From the NCBI GenBank assembly GCA_018716105.1, contig DVKH01000019.1, forward strand, positions 1 through 64,000: a DNA stretch of 64,000 nt, in the 5' to 3' direction. Within the stretch, counting starts at the first letter, position 1. The number at the start of each line of letters is the position of its first letter. Positions 58,310 to 64,000 of the stretch are shown here, piece by piece. The position numbers and the translations under genes were made by a program. Under the pieces are notes generated by a model. That model saw only the letters and a list, made by a program, of their open reading frames with translations. It had not been told where the DNA came from and did not search any database. Origin of the DNA: Candidatus Fimivivens faecavium. GTDB taxonomy: Bacteria > Bacillota > Clostridia > Oscillospirales > Ruminococcaceae.

Positions 58310-60565
58310 TTGAAAAAATTTATCCTAGCTGCCTGCGTTGTGGTGCTGCTTCTTTTCGCGGGCTATTACGCCTACTATCACCTGGGGTTTTATGTGACGG
58401 TACAGTCCGACGCGCCGGTGACCACCTTTATGAAGACCGACGAGGACACCATCTACATGGAGCGGGACGGGGCGTACGCCCCGTTTGAGATCCGCGGCGT
58501 CAACATGGGGGTGGGGCTTCCCGGCCACTTTGCAACCGATTATGCGATCGATCAGGAGACTTACCTGCGGTGGTTTGAGCAGATCCAGGATTTGGGAGCC
58601 AATACCGTCCGGGTGTATACAATCCTTCAAGACGACTTCTACAACGCATTTTATGCATACAACACCCAGCGGGAAACGGCGGGGGAGGAACCCCTCTGGC
58701 TGATCCACGGGGTGTGGGTGAACGACTATGTCCAAAACTCTCACCGGGACGCCTATGACGACGATTTTCTGCAGACCCTGCTGGACGACTGCAAAACCCT
58801 CGTGGACATCCTCCACGGGGAACGCAGCCTGGCCCTGGGCCGGGGGCTGGGTTCCGGCAGTTACCGGAAAGACGTGTCCCAGTGGGTGATCGCCTATATC
58901 CTTGGCGTTGAATGGGAAGATGTGACGGTTGCGTTTACCAATGAAAGCAATCCCGGCCGCAACCAGTACCGCGGCGCCTACATGGTGACCACCGAGGACG
59001 CCACCCCCTTTGAGGCCATGCTGGCCCAGGTGGGGGACAGCATCATCTCTTATGAGACAGGGCGGTACCGGGAACAGCGGCTGGTGGCTTTCTCCAACTG
59101 GCCCACCACAGACCCTTTCCTCTATCCGGCAGACATTACCACTCAGTTTATGAAATGCGCGCAGGTGGATGTGGAGCACATTAAGACCACCGACGCTTTT
59201 TTGTCCGGCTATTTCGCTTCTTACCATGTTTACCCCTATTACCCGGACTATCTGCACAATGTTTTGGATCCGCTCGGCCTGGTCGACTCCCGCAAAAGGG
59301 ACATGAGCGAGTACTATTTTACAGTGGAAGGCGGGGTTCCCTATGAGGAGATGATGACCGGGGACAGGCAGGTCGATTACTACGACGCGGATGGGCATTT
59401 GAATACCTATTACGCTTATTTGAAGATCTTGAATCGCTACCATACGGTCCCGGTAGTCATTTCTGAGTACGGTGTTTCCACTGGACGGGGCATGGCGCAG
59501 CGGGACTACTACACCGGGCGAAACCAGGGCCGTATGACGGAGCGGGAGCAGGGATACGCCCTGATCGACTGCTATGAGGATATCATAAATGCCGGCTGCG
59601 CGGGCGGCTGTGTGTTCACATGGCAGGACGAGTGGTTCAAACGCACCTGGAACACCATGCACGCGGTGGATCTTGACAACACCCCTTACTGGAGCGACTA
59701 CCAGACCAACGAGCAGTATTTCGGCCTGCTGGCCTTTGACCCCGGTGAGGAGAAGAGCGTCTGCTATGTGGATGGGGACGTGTCTGAGTGGAACGCGGGG
59801 GACGTTGTTCTGGAGACCGGTGCTGGAAGTTTGTCCATGAAATATGATGAAAAATTCCTCTATTTCTATGCAGAGGGCAACGGCTTTGAACCGGGAAAGG
59901 ACGCTTTGTATATCCCAATCGACACCACGCCCAAGACGGGCAGCACCTACTGCGCGAACTACGATTTGAGGTTTGAACGGCCGTGCGATTTTGTGATCTA
60001 TATCCACGGGCTGGAGGACAGCCGCCTGGTGGTCCAGGAGCGGTATGAGGTGATGCGGGCGGTATTTTCTCAGGAGACGGAGGCGTTCGATCCTTATATT
60101 GATCCTGTGGATGCGGATACGCCCGTGTTCACGAATATTGAACTGGTGCTCCAACTGTTTGAGGAGGACCGGGATCTTTTGGATGATGATTCCATCACTT
60201 ATGAGTCCTATGAGACGGGGGCGCTCCGATATGGAAACGCCAACCCGGAGTCGGATGATTTCGATTCCCTTGCCGACTTCATGTTCACAGATAACGGGAT
60301 AGAACTCCGGATCCCGTGGCAGCTCCTGAACTTCGCCAATCCCTCGGAAATGCTGATCCACGATGACTACTACGAGAATTATGGGGTGGAGTATATCCAC
60401 ATTGACGAAATGTATGTGGGGTTCAAGTGGGGCGGGGAGCAGGATTACCGGATCCCTATGGCCGCATTTCCCCTGAAGGGCTGGGGGAAGTCCGTTACCT
60501 GCCACGAGCGGTTGAAAGAGTCGTATTATATTCTGCAGGAATACTGGGCGCGGCGGGACGGTTGA
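58310..60565 (+). CDS. membrane-anchored glycosidase-like protein
   Basis: 751 aa from TTG at 58310 (GGAAGGAG before). One N-terminal membrane anchor (4-25), then a TIM-barrel-like domain: RGVNMGVGLPGHF, LGANTVRVYTIL, AYILGVEWE, VVISEYGVSTGRG (a typical second-glutamate strand) and CVFTWQDEWFKRTW. From about 480 a beta-sandwich, carbohydrate-binding-like domain follows. It looks like a glycoside hydrolase of the family-2/-5 barrel type that trims or releases the polymer; the exact family is not certain. Confidence 0.7.
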   Translation: MKKFILAACVVVLLLFAGYYAYYHLGFYVTVQSDAPVTTFMKTDEDTIYMERDGAYAPFEIRGVNMGVGLPGHFATDYAIDQETYLRWFEQIQDLGANTVRVYTILQDDFYNAFYAYNTQRETAGEEPLWLIHGVWVNDYVQNSHRDAYDDDFLQTLLDDCKTLVDILHGERSLALGRGLGSGSYRKDVSQWVIAYILGVEWEDVTVAFTNESNPGRNQYRGAYMVTTEDATPFEAMLAQVGDSIISYETGRYREQRLVAFSNWPTTDPFLYPADITTQFMKCAQVDVEHIKTTDAFLSGYFASYHVYPYYPDYLHNVLDPLGLVDSRKRDMSEYYFTVEGGVPYEEMMTGDRQVDYYDADGHLNTYYAYLKILNRYHTVPVVISEYGVSTGRGMAQRDYYTGRNQGRMTEREQGYALIDCYEDIINAGCAGGCVFTWQDEWFKRTWNTMHAVDLDNTPYWSDYQTNEQYFGLLAFDPGEEKSVCYVDGDVSEWNAGDVVLETGAGSLSMKYDEKFLYFYAEGNGFEPGKDALYIPIDTTPKTGSTYCANYDLRFERPCDFVIYIHGLEDSRLVVQERYEVMRAVFSQETEAFDPYIDPVDADTPVFTNIELVLQLFEEDRDLLDDDSITYESYETGALRYGNANPESDDFDSLADFMFTDNGIELRIPWQLLNFANPSEMLIHDDYYENYGVEYIHIDEMYVGFKWGGEQDYRIPMAAFPLKGWGKSVTCHERLKESYYILQEYWARRDG

Positions 60566-60599
60566 CCGCCCCGCCGGGCGGGAAAGGAGGCGAGCGCTG

Positions 60600-61775
60600 T
60601 TGGGCGCGGAATACCTGCTATACGGCTATGGGTTGGTGTGCCTGAGCATGTTGGGCTTTAACCTGCTCTACAGCTTTCATCTGCGTTCAGATGACCGGCG
60701 CCTCCGAGCGCGGACGGCTATCCTCCGCCGGCAGGTGGGCAGCCAGCTGCGGCGGATCGAGGAAACACCGGATGGGACGTCCCATCCGGTTCAGACCAGG
60801 CATCTGACCTGGATGCGCCGCCGCCTCTCCCGTGTCAACTGTCTTTTGGCGTTCGATCAGCTGATGGATGAATTGGATGAGCGGGAAATAGCATGTCAGA
60901 TCTACATCAAGCAGCTTCAGCCGGTGTTTTTGTATTTAGCCACGGTCTACTGGAAGCGGGAGAATATGCAGGCGGCCTATTTCTGCCACTTTCTGGCCCG
61001 GCATAAGCTCCGCCGCCACATGGAGATGGACCAGGTCCAGCAGGTGGTCCTCTCCTGTCTTGAGAAAGACAGCCTGTACTGCAAGATCAATGCGTTAAAG
61101 GCGCTGTGCAGCTTTGGAAGCCCTTCTGTCCTGATCGACGCGCTTGAGGAACTCAGCAAAGGACAGGGGAGCCAGCTGCACGAGAAGGTGATCACCGAGG
61201 CGCTGCTAAACTATACGGGAGATATTAAAGCTTTGATCGAGCGCCTCTGGTCCCAGCTGGAGCGTTTCTCCCTCCAGATCCAGCGGGCCGTGCTGGACTA
61301 TATCCGATTCCAGAGCGGGGCCTGCTGCGGCCGCATGCTGGAGATCCTGCAGAATCCCCGCAGGGACAAAGAACTCCGGCTGGCGGCGATTCGCTATTTC
61401 GGACGTTACCCCTATCCGCCCGCGAGAAAACTGCTGCTGGACTTTTTGTCGGATAACGATCCAATACGCTGGGAATTCGCCTCAATCAGCGCCTTTGCGC
61501 TGGCTAGGTATGACGGCCGGGATGTGGTAAACGCCCTGCTGAGGGCCATGAGCAGCGCCAACTGGTATATTCGGAGCAACGCTGCCGCCAGCCTGGAAGC
61601 CCACGGCCTCACCTACGAGGAGATGCTTCAGGTGCTGGGCGGCGACGACCGCTTTGCCAGGGAAATGCTGGCCTATCGCCTGAAGGCCAAGCGGCTGGAG
61701 GAAGAGGCTTTCGTGGCTGCGGCGCGGGCGGAAGAAGAATCACCGCGGCGAGAGGAGGATCCAGTAAGCGTATGA
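60600..61775 (+). CDS. membrane-anchored HEAT-repeat protein
   Basis: 391 aa from TTG at 60600 (AAAGGAGG nine bases before). One N-terminal membrane helix (about 4-24), then helical HEAT repeats such as KELRLAAIRYFGRYPYPPA, IRWEFASISAFALARYDGR and NWYIRSNAAASLEAHG. Such proteins are scaffolds; here it precedes the glycosyltransferase with an ATGA overlap and probably binds it. Confidence 0.85.
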   Translation: MGAEYLLYGYGLVCLSMLGFNLLYSFHLRSDDRRLRARTAILRRQVGSQLRRIEETPDGTSHPVQTRHLTWMRRRLSRVNCLLAFDQLMDELDEREIACQIYIKQLQPVFLYLATVYWKRENMQAAYFCHFLARHKLRRHMEMDQVQQVVLSCLEKDSLYCKINALKALCSFGSPSVLIDALEELSKGQGSQLHEKVITEALLNYTGDIKALIERLWSQLERFSLQIQRAVLDYIRFQSGACCGRMLEILQNPRRDKELRLAAIRYFGRYPYPPARKLLLDFLSDNDPIRWEFASISAFALARYDGRDVVNALLRAMSSANWYIRSNAAASLEAHGLTYEEMLQVLGGDDRFAREMLAYRLKAKRLEEEAFVAAARAEEESPRREEDPVSV

Positions 61776-63175
61776 GAGATTTCATCCAGTTTTTCCTTCT
61801 GTGTGTGGAGGGCTTTTTTATCCTTTATATGATCCTCTACTCCAGCTTCCTATTCCTGTCTGTCACGGTGGGGTCTTCGGACCTCTACGCCGCAAAACGG
61901 CGCAATCTGCTGAAAAACGAGCTCGCCAACGATTACTACGTCCCCGTCTCCATCCTGGTCCCTGCACACAATGAGGAGATCACCATCGAGGCTACGGTCC
62001 GTTCCCTGCTCGCCCTGGACTACAAGCTCTATGAGATCGTGGTGGTGGACGACGGCTCCACTGACAACACGACCCAGGTACTTCGGGATACCTTCCAAAT
62101 GTGGCGCATCGAACGCCCCATTCAGCGGCGCATCCCCTGCCAGCCGGAGGAGGAGGTTTATGAGACCCGGGCCTATAAGGTGCCGATCACGCTGGTGCGG
62201 AAAAAGAACGGCGGCAAGGCGGACGCCCTGAATATGGGCATCAACGTCTCCAGCTATCCCTACTTCCTCTGTATGGACGCTGACTCTGTCCTCCAGTATG
62301 ATTCTCTGGAAAAAATCGTGCGCCCGGTCCTGGAGGATTCCAGCACCGTGGCGGTGGGCGGCACGGTCCGCCCCTGCAATGGCGCGGAGATTGAGAACGG
62401 CCGGGTCATCCGTTACCGGATGCCCGGAAATCTGTTGGCCTGTATGCAGGTGCTGGAGTATGACCGCTCCTTTTTGGCTTCCCGCATCCTGTTCGACCGG
62501 TTTAACGGAAACATCATCATCTCCGGCGCCTTCGGCCTGTTTTTAAAAAGCGTTGTCATTGCCGCCGGCGGCTATGATAACACCACAATGGGCGAAGACA
62601 TGGAACTTGCTGTAAAGCTCCATGTCTACTGCCGGGAGAACGGGCGCCGCTACCGCATCCGCTATGTCACCGACGCGGTTTGCTGGACCCAGGTGCCGGA
62701 GCGGATCGGCGACCTCTGCCGGCAGCGGCGGCGTTGGCATATCGGCTTGTTTCAAAGCATGACCAAATATAAAAACATCCTGGCAAACCCAAAATATGGA
62801 GCGGTGAGCTTTATCTCTTATTTTTATTTCCTGCTCTACGAGCTGCTTTCCCCCTATATCGAGGTGTTCGGCCTGCTCGCCACCCTGCTGGCTTTTGCCG
62901 TGGACCTGATCAATGTCCCGTTCATGCTTCTCTTTTTCGGGATCTATGTGGTTTATACCGCTATTATGTCCCTGACGGCGTTTTTCGCCCGGATCCACAC
63001 CATCGACCTCAAACTATACCCGTCGGACCTTCTCAAAGCGGTGGGACTTTGTGTGGTCGAGGTGTCCTGCCTGCGGTTCGTCATGGCCTGGGTTCGCATA
63101 ACCGCCCTCTTCGGATACCGCAAGAAAAACCGTACCTGGGGGCATATTGAGCGGCAGAAAATCGTGATTAAATAA
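61772..63175 (+). CDS. processive family-2 glycosyltransferase (membrane)
   Basis: 467 aa. Membrane helix 5-30, GT2 domain with VPAHNEEITIEATV, VVVDDGSTDNT, KNGGKADALN, MDADSV (DxD), GEDMELAVKLH, and the processive motif RQRRRWH (Q/RxxRW), then four more membrane helices. This combination is that of synthases of beta-linked polymers such as PgaC or cellulose/hyaluronan synthases. No PilZ domain is present, so c-di-GMP control here is at the RNA level. Confidence 0.93.
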   Translation: MRDFIQFFLLCVEGFFILYMILYSSFLFLSVTVGSSDLYAAKRRNLLKNELANDYYVPVSILVPAHNEEITIEATVRSLLALDYKLYEIVVVDDGSTDNTTQVLRDTFQMWRIERPIQRRIPCQPEEEVYETRAYKVPITLVRKKNGGKADALNMGINVSSYPYFLCMDADSVLQYDSLEKIVRPVLEDSSTVAVGGTVRPCNGAEIENGRVIRYRMPGNLLACMQVLEYDRSFLASRILFDRFNGNIIISGAFGLFLKSVVIAAGGYDNTTMGEDMELAVKLHVYCRENGRRYRIRYVTDAVCWTQVPERIGDLCRQRRRWHIGLFQSMTKYKNILANPKYGAVSFISYFYFLLYELLSPYIEVFGLLATLLAFAVDLINVPFMLLFFGIYVVYTAIMSLTAFFARIHTIDLKLYPSDLLKAVGLCVVEVSCLRFVMAWVRITALFGYRKKNRTWGHIERQKIVIK

Positions 63176-63195
63176 AAAGCGGAGGTGCAGTACGC

Positions 63196-63687
63196 ATGAG
63201 GTTGGAAGAATTGAAACAAGGGCTTTGGGGCTATAAAAAGGACGCCGTCTTTCAGTATATCTCTCAACTGGAGGATGCCTTTTCTCAAAAAATGACGGAG
63301 AGGGACGCCCAGGTGGAGCGGATCATCCAGCAGGATCAGGCTCGAATCCGGGATCTGGAGCAGGAGAACCGCATGCTGAAGGAGGACTTGGCCCGGCTGA
63401 AAGACCGGAAGGAACAGATTTCCCAGGCGATCCTGGATGCCCGCTCCAGCGCGGAGGTGCTGCGGGCGGAGAGCCTGGCGCAGGAGGAGGCCGCAAGGGA
63501 AACCATCCGCAAAACATTGGAACGGGAACTGGCGGAGCTTTCCGTTTACCGGGAGAAGGTCGCCGCATTGCGGGAGGTCATAAAAACGGCTATGGCGGGA
63601 TTGGAGCAGGAAGCAGAAGAGATGGAACGGCAGGTGGAGGAGCTATACGAGGCGGCGCCTGCGGGAGACCTGACGCTGTTTCAGTGA
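63196..63687 (+). CDS. DivIVA-like coiled-coil protein
   Basis: 163 aa, ATG at 63196 after GGAGG. The N-terminal LKQGLWGYKKDAVFQYISQLE resembles the DivIVA membrane-binding start; the rest is a continuous Glu/Arg-rich coiled coil. Probably places the polymer machinery at poles or septa (inference). Confidence 0.8.
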   Translation: MRLEELKQGLWGYKKDAVFQYISQLEDAFSQKMTERDAQVERIIQQDQARIRDLEQENRMLKEDLARLKDRKEQISQAILDARSSAEVLRAESLAQEEAARETIRKTLERELAELSVYREKVAALREVIKTAMAGLEQEAEEMERQVEELYEAAPAGDLTLFQ

Positions 63688-63704
63688 GGGAAGAGGGGCG
63701 CAGT

Positions 63705-64000
63705 TTGCAGACAGGCGAAGAGATTATCTATGTGGCCGGGAATCCGGACCTCTATCCAATCGAATACTACGACCCGGAGAGCCAGACTTACCAGGGGGCT
63801 GTCCCTGAATTCCTTGCGCGGTTTGCCCAGGAATACGGATATGACCTGCGCTACCTTCAGCCCGGCTCTGAGGACCGGCGGGTGGATTTTGCGGTCAACC
63901 GGCAGGTGGATTTGATCTCCGGCAGCGAAACTGGGAGCCGCTATGCCCATACCGCGGGGGAACCGCTGATCCTCTTTGCCGGCGAGACGCAGGGCGGGGA
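63705..64000 (+). CDS. solute-binding-domain protein, truncated by window edge
   Basis: About 98 codons visible from TTG 63705 (AGAGGGG seven bases before; GTG 63684 overlapping the previous stop is also possible). EIIYVAGNPDLYPIEYYDPE and GAVPEFLARFAQEYGYDLRYL match the start of family-3 extracytoplasmic solute-binding domains, followed by VDFAVNRQVDLISG. No signal peptide is seen. In similar operons this domain is the sensor of a GGDEF or histidine-kinase protein, but the rest is outside the window. Confidence 0.75.
   Translation, partial: MQTGEEIIYVAGNPDLYPIEYYDPESQTYQGAVPEFLARFAQEYGYDLRYLQPGSEDRRVDFAVNRQVDLISGSETGSRYAHTAGEPLILFAGETQGG

Noticed and set aside
58325..60505. 726-codon antisense open frame
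   Set aside because: Lies exactly opposite the glycosidase-like gene; composition is typical of a complementary-strand shadow in GC-rich DNA.
1..64000. CRISPR arrays, rRNA genes, insertion sequences with transposases, replication origin
   Set aside because: None seen: no regularly spaced repeats, no transposase motifs other than the serine recombinase, no rRNA sequence.

Overview
The window looks like a chromosome segment of a GC-rich, endospore-forming member of the Clostridia, probably an Oscillospiraceae/Ruminococcaceae-like lineage. This rests on the divIVA-sepF-ylmH-lspA cluster, miaB-ylbF-mutS-mutL-miaA order, phoH-ybeY-dgkA-era-yqzL-recO order, a cotJABC spore-coat operon, rubredoxin, GNRA-capped Y RNA and a class II c-di-GMP riboswitch. 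The taxon is an inference; no rRNA is present.

Layout. 1-0.5 kb: tRNA pair (Asp and a partial, probably Phe) and a small ORF. 0.5-20.4 kb: a nearly continuous minus-strand block of housekeeping genes (comEA, HAD phosphatase, rluD, lspA, divIVA, ylmH, sepF, yggS, HlyD-like, miaA, mutL, mutS, ylbF-like, miaB, rubredoxin, uvrA, uvrB) with consensus promoters at 15.06-15.09 kb and a LexA-box promoter in front of uvrB. 20.4-29.8 kb: transporters, thioredoxin, rhodanese, a wrecked CoA-disulfide-reductase gene, Crp/Fnr regulator, radC, a pseudouridine synthase, a flavoprotein and a 2-hydroxyacid dehydrogenase.

30.26-46.16 kb: the most important region. The spore-coat gene cotJC is cut in two. Its first 62 codons are at 46158-46343 and its last 141 at 29835-30260, both on the minus strand. 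Joining them at a shared GGTA core restores an in-frame CotJC of 203 aa. The 15.9 kb between is a mobile intervening element ending in a large serine recombinase, arranged like the skin element of sigK. Its cargo is an RNA-repair and NAD/ADP-ribose island: two WYL regulators; a YrlA-type Y RNA whose tRNA-like part is circularly permuted and closed by a GAAA tetraloop; a Ro60-like DUF2828 protein; RtcB ligase with an RlaP nucleotidyltransferase; a second RtcB with release factor PrfH behind a possible attenuator; a secreted 5'-nucleotidase; and an operator-controlled operon of NrtR-like Nudix regulator, NADAR, PARG-type macrodomain and Tpt1/KptA phosphotransferase. Together these could sense, ligate, tail, de-phosphorylate and de-ADP-ribosylate RNA after damage, and the whole set may be deleted from the mother-cell chromosome during sporulation.

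46.3-54.9 kb: cotJB and cotJA, a structured repeat/leader shared with the 26.8 kb region, then phoH-ybeY-dgkA-era-yqzL-recO, mutS2 and a TerD-like gene. 55.1-64 kb: a promoter, a class II c-di-GMP riboswitch with a terminator that competes with its P1 helix, and a seven-plus gene operon (VTC domain, DUF4956, CotH kinase, a glycosidase-like protein, HEAT-repeat protein, processive GT2 glycosyltransferase, DivIVA-like coiled coil, truncated solute-binding-domain protein), most simply read as a c-di-GMP-activated exopolysaccharide or surface-polymer system.
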